Of a DNA stretch of 64,000 bases, positions 18,243 to 26,533 are shown piece after piece. The first letter of the stretch is position 1. Each line of letters opens with the position of its first letter. The translations under genes and the position numbers were made by a program. The notes under the pieces were generated by a model. That model searched no databases. It worked only from the letters and a program-made list of their open reading frames with translations, and was not told the DNA's origin. The DNA is from Panacagrimonas perspica (GTDB lineage Bacteria > Pseudomonadota > Gammaproteobacteria > Nevskiales > Nevskiaceae), in NCBI RefSeq assembly GCF_004364935.1, contig NZ_SOBT01000013.1, positions 1 through 64,000 of the forward strand, in the 5' to 3' direction.

Positions 18243-19700
18243 ATGGTCTTCTCGTCCAACATCTTCCTGTTCGCCTTCCTGCCGCTGTTCCTGGCGATCT
18301 ATTTCGCCTGCCCGAACCGCTACCGGAACTGGGTCGTGCTGCTGGGTTCCTACGCGTTCTACGCGTGGTGGCGCGTCGACTTCCTGTTCCTGTTCATCGC
18401 CGTCACGGCCTGGAACTACTGGATCGGCCTCGGCATCGCGCGCTGCGGTGCGAAGACCGAGGGCGCGAAGCGCTGGCTGATCCTGGGCGTGGTCGTGGAT
18501 CTGGCGGTGCTGGCCTACTTCAAGTACGCCAACTTCGGCGTCGACAGCTTCAACGCGATGATCGCGGGCACCGGCATGGAGCCGTTCGCGTGGACCGCGA
18601 TCATCCTGCCCATCGGCATCTCGTTCTACACGTTCGAGTCGATCAGCTACATCGTCGACGTGTATCGCGGCGACACCGAGCCCACGCGTCACCCGGTCGA
18701 CTTCGCCTGCTTCATCGCGCTGTTCCCGCACCTGATCGCCGGCCCCGTGTTCCGCTACAAGGATCTCGCGGACCAGTTCACGAATCGCACGCACAGCGTC
18801 GACAAGTTCTCCGAAGGCGCGATGCGCTTCATGCAGGGCTTCATCAAGAAGGTCTTCATCGCCGACTCGATCGCGCCGATGGTGTCGGCGGGCTTCGCGC
18901 TGCAGGACCCGAGCACCGCGGACGCCTGGCTGACGGCGCTGGCCTACACGGCGCAGCTCTACTTCGACTTCTCCGGCTACAGCGACATGGCGATCGGCCT
19001 GGGCCTGATGATGGGCTTCCGCTTCATGGAGAACTTCAACCAGCCCTACATCAGCCAGAGCATCACCGAGTTCTGGCGCCGCTGGCACATCAGCCTGTCG
19101 AGCTGGCTGCGCGACTATCTGTACGTGCCGCTGGGCGGCAATCGCGGCGGCACGTTCAAGACCTACCGCAACCTGTGGCTGACGATGGTGCTCGGTGGCC
19201 TCTGGCACGGCGCCAACTGGACCTTCGTGCTCTGGGGTGTCTGGCACGGCACGATCCTGGCCATCGAACGCGCGCTGGGCATCGGTACCGACCTGAAGAC
19301 GCCGTGGCGCGTCTGGCGCTGGGCGCCGACGTTCCTGTTCGTGATCCTCGGCTGGGTGATGTTCCGCGCCGAAAGCGTGCATGAGGCGGGACGCTTCTAC
19401 GCTGCGATGTTCTCGTTCGACGGACGCGGCGTCAGCGACGTCTACGCCGCGGGCATCGACTCGCTGCAGATGTACACGCTGCTGCTCGCCTACGTCGTGC
19501 TCGCCATCGCGGGCTGGATGAGCCGCCGGCCGTCGGCACCCGAGCATCGGCAGGGCGAACTGGTCGGCGGTGGATCCGCGCTCGGCGTGCTGACGACGCG
19601 CGACGTGGTGCTGACCGCGCTGGTGCTGCCGCTGTTCGCACTCGCGGTGCTCAAGCTCTCGGCTCAGAGCTACTCGCCCTTCCTCTACTTCCAGTTCTAG
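18243..19700 (+). CDS. algI: Alginate O-acetyltransferase AlgI (MBOAT)
   Basis: This 485-residue polytopic inner-membrane protein of the MBOAT family has the signature FPHLIAGPVFRYKDL and the catalytic histidine His322 in GGLWHGANWTFVLWG, the same number as in Pseudomonas. It passes acetyl groups across the membrane to AlgJ/AlgX for O-acetylation of mannuronate. It starts 12 nt after algG, with a GAGGGA-type site upstream. In Pseudomonas algI follows algX-algL; here it comes directly after algG, so the acetylation module has a different place in the operon. Confidence 0.96.
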   Translation: MVFSSNIFLFAFLPLFLAIYFACPNRYRNWVVLLGSYAFYAWWRVDFLFLFIAVTAWNYWIGLGIARCGAKTEGAKRWLILGVVVDLAVLAYFKYANFGVDSFNAMIAGTGMEPFAWTAIILPIGISFYTFESISYIVDVYRGDTEPTRHPVDFACFIALFPHLIAGPVFRYKDLADQFTNRTHSVDKFSEGAMRFMQGFIKKVFIADSIAPMVSAGFALQDPSTADAWLTALAYTAQLYFDFSGYSDMAIGLGLMMGFRFMENFNQPYISQSITEFWRRWHISLSSWLRDYLYVPLGGNRGGTFKTYRNLWLTMVLGGLWHGANWTFVLWGVWHGTILAIERALGIGTDLKTPWRVWRWAPTFLFVILGWVMFRAESVHEAGRFYAAMFSFDGRGVSDVYAAGIDSLQMYTLLLAYVVLAIAGWMSRRPSAPEHRQGELVGGGSALGVLTTRDVVLTALVLPLFALAVLKLSAQSYSPFLYFQF

Positions 19701-19710
19701 GAATCCGGCC

Positions 19711-20847
19711 GTGCGTACTTATCACCTGATCACATCCCTGCTGTTCGGCGCCATCATCCTGGCGATGGCCGGCGCCGCGGTGGTCCGCGCCCTTCCGTAC
19801 GACGTGCCGCCCGGCACCGATGTCGTCGAGGGCGGACTGACGCGCGGCTTCGAGTCGCACTACGACAAGGTCTTTCCGGTGAAGACCTTCGGAACCAACG
19901 TCTGGGGTGCGATCCAGTTCGTGCTCTTCGGCGAGGGCCGCTCCGGCGTCGTCGTCGGCCGCAACGGCTGGCTCTACACCAGTGAAGAATTCAGTGCGTA
20001 TCCGGATGGCGAAGCGCAGGTCGAGGCCAATCTCGAGCTGATCGCGCAGGTCCAGCAGAAGCTGCGCGCGCGTGGCACCGAGCTGACGGTGGCCGTGCTG
20101 CCGGCGAAGGCGCGCCTGTATCCCGAGTACGTGGCGCAGCACCATCCGGCCGAGGTGCATCGCGACCTGTACCAGCGCATCCATGCCGGCCTGCAGGCAC
20201 GCGGCGTGGCCGCACCCGACCTGCTGATCCCGCTCGAGCAGTGCAAGACGCAGTCGGCCGTGTTCCTGCGCACCGACACGCACTGGACGCCGGAGGGCGC
20301 CAGGTGCAGCGCGCAGGCGCTGGCCGCGGTGATGGCGCCACGCACCGGCGATGCAGCGGTCCGCTTCACGTCGGAAGTCGGTGCGCCGGTCGAGCATCAG
20401 GGCGACCTGATGCAGTTCCTGCCGCTGGCGCCGTACTTCTCCGCGCTGATGCCGCGACCCGACCTGCTGACGGCGCGCTCGACGGTGGCCGCGTCCACGG
20501 CGTCGACCGAAGCCGATCTGTTCGGCGACGCGCCGGCGCCCGCCATCGTGCTCGTCGGCACCAGCTACAGCGCGGACGGGCGCTGGAATTTCGACGGCGC
20601 GCTGCGCGAGAGCCTGGACCAGGACGTCTTGAACATGGCGCAGGCCGGGCACGGCCCGTTCGAGCCGATGCTCGCGTATCTCGACAAGCCGCAGGACGGC
20701 CCGGCGCCGGCGCATCTGATCTGGGAAATCCCGGAGCGTTATCTGCCGGCCGGAAAGAAGCCCGCCGGACGTAAACCCAAGAGCGACGAGGGTCATGCGC
20801 AGCTTGCGCTGGCCCCGACGTCGACGACGACTGTTGCACAACCCTGA
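19711..20847 (+). CDS. algJ: Alginate O-acetyltransferase AlgJ (SGNH-like)
   Basis: This 378-residue protein is anchored by an N-terminal TM/signal helix (ITSLLFGAIILAMAGAAVVRA). The catalytic triad elements are Asp189-x-His191 in TDTHWTPEG and Ser285 in VGTSYS. It is a periplasmic SGNH-type acetylesterase-like protein needed for alginate acetylation with AlgI and AlgF. The C-terminus carries a Lys/Pro/Gly tail (AGKKPAGRKPKSDEG). The start is GTG with TAGGAAT 6 nt upstream. AlgX, encoded two genes later, is the related acetyltransferase; AlgJ lacks its C-terminal carbohydrate-binding module. Confidence 0.93.
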   Translation: MRTYHLITSLLFGAIILAMAGAAVVRALPYDVPPGTDVVEGGLTRGFESHYDKVFPVKTFGTNVWGAIQFVLFGEGRSGVVVGRNGWLYTSEEFSAYPDGEAQVEANLELIAQVQQKLRARGTELTVAVLPAKARLYPEYVAQHHPAEVHRDLYQRIHAGLQARGVAAPDLLIPLEQCKTQSAVFLRTDTHWTPEGARCSAQALAAVMAPRTGDAAVRFTSEVGAPVEHQGDLMQFLPLAPYFSALMPRPDLLTARSTVAASTASTEADLFGDAPAPAIVLVGTSYSADGRWNFDGALRESLDQDVLNMAQAGHGPFEPMLAYLDKPQDGPAPAHLIWEIPERYLPAGKKPAGRKPKSDEGHAQLALAPTSTTTVAQP

Positions 20848-20862
20848 AGCAGGAGAGCGCAG

Positions 20863-21561
20863 ATGAACCCCATGGAACGCAGTGAGCAGGACATCGGCAT
20901 CGTGCCGACGCGGAACGCCGGACCGGATCGACGCAGCGTGTTGTCGATGATCGCCGCGCTGGTCGCGATGATGTTCATGACCAGCATGGTCGCCCAGGCC
21001 GGAGACGGCGGACTGTACGGACCGGTGGCGCCTCCGGGCTCCGCGTTCATCCGCGTGTTCAACGCCAGCGACACCGACGAACTCACGGCCAAGGTCGGCA
21101 ACGAATCCATCGCCGACATCCGCGCATGGAACGCGAGCGACTTCATCTTCCTGCCAGCGGGAACGCATCAGCTCAGCGCCGGCAGCACCAACGATTCGGT
21201 CACGCTTGCCGCTGGGCGCTACTACACCGCCGTCGCGGGCTCGGGTCCGGTGAAGCTTCTCGACAACGACAACAGCGGCAACCGCCTCAAGGCGCTGCTG
21301 ATCCTCTACAACCTCACCGGCAAGAGCGCGCTGAGCCTGCGTACGCAGGATGGCGGCACGGTCGTCATCCCTGATGTCGCATCGAAGACGTCGGGCAAGC
21401 GGGAGGTCAATCCGTCCAAGGTCCAGCTCGCGGTGTACGACGGCGACAAGAAGATTGCCGATGCGCCACCGGTGAGTCTCGCGCGCGGCCAGGCCTTCAG
21501 CCTGTTCGTGGTCGGCGACGCCAGCGCCGCCACGCCGCGCATGGCCTGGGCCATCAACTGA
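20863..21561 (+). CDS. algF: Alginate O-acetylation adaptor AlgF
   Basis: This 232-residue periplasmic protein has a beta-rich core starting GDGGLYGPVAPPGSAFIRVFN, characteristic of AlgF, which is required for acetylation with AlgI/AlgJ/AlgX. AGGAG 7 nt before the ATG supports the start used. It leaves about 24 polar residues before the hydrophobic segment and a twin-arginine pair (PDRRSVLSMIAALVAMMF), so export may be Tat-like rather than a standard Sec signal. A later in-frame ATG (SMIAALV) would remove this feature but has no comparable ribosome site. Confidence 0.9.
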   Translation: MNPMERSEQDIGIVPTRNAGPDRRSVLSMIAALVAMMFMTSMVAQAGDGGLYGPVAPPGSAFIRVFNASDTDELTAKVGNESIADIRAWNASDFIFLPAGTHQLSAGSTNDSVTLAAGRYYTAVAGSGPVKLLDNDNSGNRLKALLILYNLTGKSALSLRTQDGGTVVIPDVASKTSGKREVNPSKVQLAVYDGDKKIADAPPVSLARGQAFSLFVVGDASAATPRMAWAIN

Positions 21562-21578
21562 CGCTCCGGAGCCGAACC

Positions 21579-23117
21579 GTGCCGAAGAAGATTCCGAGCG
21601 CCTTCCGCAGCCTGATACTGGGCGCGGCTATGTGGTCTGCCGCGCAGTCTTCTCCGGCTGCGGACGTGGCGTTCCCCGTCTTTGAAGCAGCTCCCTGCTG
21701 CCAGCTGTGCCCGCACGCGGCAGATCCTGCCGCGTACAACACCAAGTTCCTCGACGCGTTCCGCACGTTGGTGCAGGGCAGCGACGGATGGCTGTTCCGC
21801 GCCGAGTCCGATCTTTCGGCACAGTTCGGCACGACGCCAGAAGGCCTCGATCGGCTGGTGGAGTTTCAGCGCGCGCTGCGTGAGCGCGGCACCGAACTGG
21901 TCGTCATGGTGCAGCCGCCCCGCGGCGTGATGCACGCGGACAAGCTCAAGGGAAGCGGGTACTCGTATGACGTGGAAGGCGCGCGCGCCAGTTACCGGCG
22001 CGTGATATCCGATCTGCGTTCGCGAGGGGTGGCCGTGCCTGACATGGAAACCCTGCTGACGACGCAGGACTCGAGCGAATATTTTTCGAGAAACGACCAT
22101 CACTGGACGCCCGAAGGCACACGTCGCACCGCGAAGCTCGTCGCAGATCGTGTGTTGCAGATGCCCCAGTTCAAGTCGGTCAAACGCCAGACGTTCGTGA
22201 CCCACAAAGAGGGCTTGGTCACCAAGAACGGCACACTGGCGAAAGCTGCATCGGAACTCTGTGGCTTCGGATCGCCCAAACAGTACTTTGCGCGCTACGT
22301 CACCGAGCCCGCCGATGCAGGCGGAGATCTGCTCGGCGACGAGGCAGTTCCGCAGATCGCGCTCGTCGGCACCAGCAACAGCGGCCCGTCGTACAACTTC
22401 AGCGGGTTCATTTCGGAATATCTCCAGGCGGACGTCCTGAATATTTCCGTCATCGGCGGTGGTATGGACGGCGCGATGCTGTCTTACCTGCCGAGCGAAG
22501 AATTTCGCAGCAATCCGCCCAAGATCCTGATCTGGGAAGTGCAGCACTTCCACAATCTCGGCGACCTGTCGTTCTTTCGCCAGGCAATGCCCTTGCTCAA
22601 TGGCGGATGCAACGGCAAGGACGCGATCCTGGAACGCGAGGTGGTGGTCCGGCCCACTGGCTCGACCGAGGTCCTGTTCAATGGTGGCGGCGCAGTACGG
22701 CCGTTGAAAGGGCGCGACTACGTGCTGGACGTGCAGTTCAGCGATCCGACGATGCTCGAGATGCGCGGCGTCGTCTGGTACACGAGCGGCAACAAGGAAA
22801 ATCTCCGCGTCGAGCAGTCCCAGCACGCTCCCTCCCAGAAGGGCCGGTTCGTCACGTCGCTGCGGCCGGACGGCAACTGGGGAGATCAGATCTTCCTGGG
22901 ATTCGACGTGGAGGCGATCGTCCCCGAGGCGCCTGTCACCGCGACGGCTGTCTCTGCAACGGGTGCGAATACGCCGGCCGCCAAGCCGGCCGCCGGAGCG
23001 CCGCTCAAGGTTCGCGCCCGGCTCTGCTCGGCCCATGACACCGGAATGCGAGCGCGTGGCGCTGATGAGAGTCGTGTCGTCGCCGGCGTCGCCGGCGTCG
23101 CCGGAGCCGCACGATGA
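21579..23117 (+). CDS. algX: Alginate acetyltransferase AlgX
   Basis: This 512-residue periplasmic protein has a signal peptide, then an SGNH-like domain with GSDGWLFRAESDL, Asp173-x-His175 in RNDHHWTPEG and Ser266 in VGTSNS. A C-terminal carbohydrate-binding beta domain follows (about 350-455). AlgX transfers acetyl groups to mannuronate and binds the polymer. The last about 55 residues form an Ala-rich tail ending in a 9-bp tandem repeat (Val-Ala-Gly three times, 23079-23105) just before the algL start. GTG start with CCGGAG 7 nt upstream. It overlaps algL by ATGA. Confidence 0.94.
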   Translation: MPKKIPSAFRSLILGAAMWSAAQSSPAADVAFPVFEAAPCCQLCPHAADPAAYNTKFLDAFRTLVQGSDGWLFRAESDLSAQFGTTPEGLDRLVEFQRALRERGTELVVMVQPPRGVMHADKLKGSGYSYDVEGARASYRRVISDLRSRGVAVPDMETLLTTQDSSEYFSRNDHHWTPEGTRRTAKLVADRVLQMPQFKSVKRQTFVTHKEGLVTKNGTLAKAASELCGFGSPKQYFARYVTEPADAGGDLLGDEAVPQIALVGTSNSGPSYNFSGFISEYLQADVLNISVIGGGMDGAMLSYLPSEEFRSNPPKILIWEVQHFHNLGDLSFFRQAMPLLNGGCNGKDAILEREVVVRPTGSTEVLFNGGGAVRPLKGRDYVLDVQFSDPTMLEMRGVVWYTSGNKENLRVEQSQHAPSQKGRFVTSLRPDGNWGDQIFLGFDVEAIVPEAPVTATAVSATGANTPAAKPAAGAPLKVRARLCSAHDTGMRARGADESRVVAGVAGVAGAAR

Positions 23118-24244
23118 TGCGATCCCTCATGCCGCTGATGGCGCTGGTGACGAGCGTCGTCACCCTGGGCTGCAATGCCGCCGGACCGACACCGACCGCT
23201 GCGGGCGCGCATCTCGTCCCGCCGCCGGGGTTCACGCTCGCGGTGGTCCAGTCCGACAAGGAAGTCAAAGCCTGCCCCTCGAACGCCAGCCCGTTCACGG
23301 CAGCGCTCGACTTTCCGAGCCGCTACGAAGGTTCGGACAAGGCCCGTGACGATGTGAATCCGCAGGCCGAGCGCAAGTATCGCGAACTGATTGCGCCGAT
23401 CAGTTCGCTCGAACGCGGGTTGAGTCAGCAGGTCGACGACTACATGCGTGCGGGCAACGACGAATCGCTGGAGTGTGCGAAGAAGCTGCTTCGGGCGTGG
23501 TCGTCGGCGAACGCGTTGATGGGCCAAGCGGTGACGCACACCGGCAAATCGATGCGGAAGTGGGCACTCGCCAGCATTTCGGCGGCTTATGTGAGGCTGA
23601 AGTTCTCGGCGTCCAATCCACTGGCGAGCGATCCGCAGCTCGTTGCGGCGGTCGACAAGTGGCTGGAGACCGTGGCCCGGCGCGTCGTCGAAGAGTGGCG
23701 CGATCAGCCGCTGGAGAAGATGAACAACCACGAGTACTGGGCCGCGTGGGGCGTCATGGCAGCCTCGGTCGCCACCGATAAGCGCGACCTTTTCGAATGG
23801 TCGATCCAGCAGTTCCAGATTGCCGGCACCCAAGTGGATGCCGAAGGATTTCTGCCCAACGAACTGGCTCGTGACACGCGTGCGTTGCAGTACCACAACT
23901 ACGCGCTGACGCCACTGACGATGATTGCGGCCTTCGCCAAAGCCAATGGACGCGAGCCCGAGAAGGCCCAGCGCGAAGCCATGGACCGATTGAGCGGACG
24001 CGTGCTGGCCGGAATGGATCAGCCGGACATGTTCAAGCGCAAGACGGGCGACAAGCAGATCACCGCGGATCTTTCGGAAAAATCAAAACTCGCCTGGCTC
24101 GAGCCGTACTGCTGGACCTTCGGTTGCGACGCTGCGATGAATCAGCGCCTCGAATCGAGTCGCCCGCTGAAGAGCTATCGCCTCGGCGGCAACCTCACCG
24201 ACATCTTCCATCCCAAGGTTGATCGGCTGAAGCGCACGTCATGA
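23114..24244 (+). CDS. algL: Alginate lyase AlgL (PL5)
   Basis: This 376-residue periplasmic polysaccharide lyase of family 5 clears stray alginate from the periplasm. Signature blocks are the catalytic Asn204-Asn205-His206 in KMNNHEYWAAW, ELARDTRALQYHNYAL with the catalytic Arg and Tyr, and a disulfide-type pair in EPYCWTFGCDA. The N-terminus is a signal sequence ending VTLGCNAAG; the Cys context is only a weak lipobox, so periplasmic release or lipidation are both possible. ATGA overlap with algX couples translation. Confidence 0.94.
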   Translation: MMRSLMPLMALVTSVVTLGCNAAGPTPTAAGAHLVPPPGFTLAVVQSDKEVKACPSNASPFTAALDFPSRYEGSDKARDDVNPQAERKYRELIAPISSLERGLSQQVDDYMRAGNDESLECAKKLLRAWSSANALMGQAVTHTGKSMRKWALASISAAYVRLKFSASNPLASDPQLVAAVDKWLETVARRVVEEWRDQPLEKMNNHEYWAAWGVMAASVATDKRDLFEWSIQQFQIAGTQVDAEGFLPNELARDTRALQYHNYALTPLTMIAAFAKANGREPEKAQREAMDRLSGRVLAGMDQPDMFKRKTGDKQITADLSEKSKLAWLEPYCWTFGCDAAMNQRLESSRPLKSYRLGGNLTDIFHPKVDRLKRTS

Positions 24245-24269
24245 ACGACTCGGCAAAAGGCGAAATCCG

Positions 24270-24815
24270 GTGAGCTATTCCAAGTTGATCGTCGCGGTCC
24301 TTTGTCTCGCGTCGGCGCACTCTGCTGCGGCCGCAATCTCCCGCGACAACATTGAGAACAACACTGTTGCGCCACTTGGGGAGGACAGCGCCAGCGCTCC
24401 CAGAGTGGTCGTATACAGCGTCGGTCCGCTCAATATCGCGGCAGGTGCAGTCGTCGACATTCGATTCCAAAGTGAAGTGACGACGCAGTGTTCGGGAAAT
24501 ATTGGAGTCGGGCGTTACGTCGTTCGCGCAAGCAGTGCGACCGCGACAACCGGGACAAACGTGGTGCCGCCCGCCGTGGAGAACGTCACCGAGGATGTTC
24601 ATCACCAGATCCTCGTCCATACAGGATTGGAGCAACCGTCCTCCGCACTGACGGGCGTCTATTACAACGCCGTCGTTTACGCACTCTCGGCATCGTCTCA
24701 GGGCTGCTACACCGAGAGTATCAGCGTCCCGCCGGAGGACACGGACTCCGACAAATTGCTGATCGAAGGAGCCGGCACCAACAGTTTCGGCGAGCTCATC
24801 GTGGAAGTCCGATAG
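24270..24815 (+). CDS. Unrecognised secreted protein inside the alginate operon
   Basis: This 181-residue protein starts at GTG with AAAAGGCG upstream. It has a clean signal peptide (LIVAVLCLASAHSAAAA), and the mature part looks beta-rich, with two cysteines (TTQCSGN and SSQGCYTE) that could pair. I see no family motif. It lies 25 nt after algL and 93 nt before algA in a stretch where other alginate operons have nothing comparable. Codon choice looks less GC-extreme than that of neighbouring alg genes, which may mean later acquisition. A role in polymer handling or matrix is a guess from position only. Confidence 0.75.
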   Translation: MSYSKLIVAVLCLASAHSAAAAISRDNIENNTVAPLGEDSASAPRVVVYSVGPLNIAAGAVVDIRFQSEVTTQCSGNIGVGRYVVRASSATATTGTNVVPPAVENVTEDVHHQILVHTGLEQPSSALTGVYYNAVVYALSASSQGCYTESISVPPEDTDSDKLLIEGAGTNSFGELIVEVR

Positions 24816-24908
24816 GACGGCGCTGAAGGCGCCGCGGATACGAAGGTCCCCGCTTCAGTCACTTGGACGGACGTCCTGCTGAACACACTTATTCTCTTGG
24901 AGCACACC

Positions 24909-26411
24909 ATGGATTACCCAACCCGTCTCGAAACGACCACGAGCCATGCCGTGGTTCCGGTACTGATGGCCGGGGGCAGCGGCAGCCGCCTGTGGCCGTT
25001 GTCACGCGAAAGCTATCCCAAACAGTTCCTCGCCCTGCAGGGCGCGCACAGCCTGCTGCAGAACACGGCCTTGCGTGCGCGCAAGATCGCCAATGCGATG
25101 CCGCCGGTCGTGATCGGCGCCGAGCAGCATCGTTTCCTGATCGCCGAACAGTTGCGCGAGGCCGGCATTGTCGGCTCGACGTTGCTGCTCGAGCCGGAAG
25201 GCCGTGATACGGCGCCGGCTGCTGCGGTCGCCGCGCATTACGTGGCGGCCGAGATCGATCCGAAAGCGATCGTGTTCCTGATGGCGGCGGACCACGTGAT
25301 CTCGGATCTGTCCGCGTTCGTGCAGGCCGCGGATGTCGGCGCTGCGCTGGCGGCGCAGGGCCATATCGTCACCTTCGGTATCACGCCGACCGGGCCCGAG
25401 ACCGGCTTCGGCTACCTGCGTGGCGGCTCGGCGCTGCCCGAGGATGCGCGCGCCGTGCGCGTCGAGGCCTTCGTCGAGAAGCCGGACGTCGAACGTGCGC
25501 AGGGTTTCCTCGACGCGGGCAACCACTGGTGGAACAGCGGCATGTTCATGTTCCGCGCCGATCGCTTCCTCGAGATCCTGCAGCAGCTCGAGCCTTCGCT
25601 GAGTCACAGCGCGCATGCGGCAGTGACGCTGGCCGCGATCACGCCGGACGGACTGAACCTGAACGTCGAGGCCTTCGCCTCCTGCCGCAAGGTGTCGCTC
25701 GACTACGCGGTGATGGAGAAGCTCGACGACATCGCACTGGTGCCGCTGGACGCGGGCTGGGACGACGTCGGCTCGTGGAATTTCCTCGCCGGACAGCCGG
25801 CCACCGACGAGCACGCCAACCGAACGCACGGCGACGTCCTGATGCACGACTCGCGCGGAAATCTCGTGCATGCGCAGAGCCGGCTCGTCACGTTGATCGG
25901 TGTCGAGGACCACGTCGTCGTCGAGACCGAGGACGCGATCCTGGTGGCGCCGCGATCGCGCGTGCAGGAGGTCAAGGGCGTCGTGCAGAAACTGCGCGAT
26001 GCGGATCGCTCGGAAGTCTCGGCGAACCGTCGCGTGTACCGTCCCTGGGGTTACTACGAATCCATCGCTGGCGGCGAGCGATTCCAGGTCAAGCGCATCA
26101 TGGTCAAGCCCGGACAGAAGCTGAGCCTGCAGATGCATCACCATCGCGCCGAGCACTGGGTGGTGGTCAAGGGCACCGCGCGCGTGACCTGCGCCGACAA
26201 GGAATTCCTGCTCTGCGAAGACCAGTCCACGTACATCCCGCTGGGCACCGTGCACCGGCTCGAGAATCCGGGGCTGGTGCCGCTGGAGCTGATCGAAGTG
26301 CAGTCCGGCGCTTATCTCGGTGAGGACGACATCGTGCGCTTCGAGGACATCTACGGACGCAGCGAGCCGCAGACCACGTCGGTCACCGTGACGGCAACGG
26401 CGGTGACCTGA
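24909..26411 (+). CDS. algA: Mannose-1-P guanylyltransferase / mannose-6-P isomerase AlgA
   Basis: This 500-residue bifunctional cytoplasmic enzyme makes mannose-6-P from fructose-6-P and GDP-mannose from mannose-1-P. The N-terminal nucleotidyltransferase has PVLMAGGSGSRLWPLSRE and FVEKPD. The C-terminal type II isomerase cupin has QMHHHRAEHWVVVKGTA with metal-binding histidines. ATG at 24909 follows TTGGAG by 6 nt. A 93-bp gap precedes it, with a small CGGCGC/GCGCCG hairpin but no T-tract, so it remains likely part of the operon. E. coli ManC lacks some of this context; the alg neighbours decide the name. Confidence 0.95.
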   Translation: MDYPTRLETTTSHAVVPVLMAGGSGSRLWPLSRESYPKQFLALQGAHSLLQNTALRARKIANAMPPVVIGAEQHRFLIAEQLREAGIVGSTLLLEPEGRDTAPAAAVAAHYVAAEIDPKAIVFLMAADHVISDLSAFVQAADVGAALAAQGHIVTFGITPTGPETGFGYLRGGSALPEDARAVRVEAFVEKPDVERAQGFLDAGNHWWNSGMFMFRADRFLEILQQLEPSLSHSAHAAVTLAAITPDGLNLNVEAFASCRKVSLDYAVMEKLDDIALVPLDAGWDDVGSWNFLAGQPATDEHANRTHGDVLMHDSRGNLVHAQSRLVTLIGVEDHVVVETEDAILVAPRSRVQEVKGVVQKLRDADRSEVSANRRVYRPWGYYESIAGGERFQVKRIMVKPGQKLSLQMHHHRAEHWVVVKGTARVTCADKEFLLCEDQSTYIPLGTVHRLENPGLVPLELIEVQSGAYLGEDDIVRFEDIYGRSEPQTTSVTVTATAVT

Positions 26412-26533
26412 CCCGTGAAACAGGACACCGAGAAAGGCCAGGGCAGTGTCCGGCGACGCGTGATCCGGGTGGGCGTGATGCGCTCACGTCGATCACTTGC
26501 GCCACGTGATGAGCAACCGATGAGGATCGCAAT

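Noticed and set aside
16467-19547. Another frame of about 1000 codons opposite algG and algI
   Set aside because: Same shadow effect; the His/Arg/Asp/Val-rich composition mirrors antisense of the real genes.
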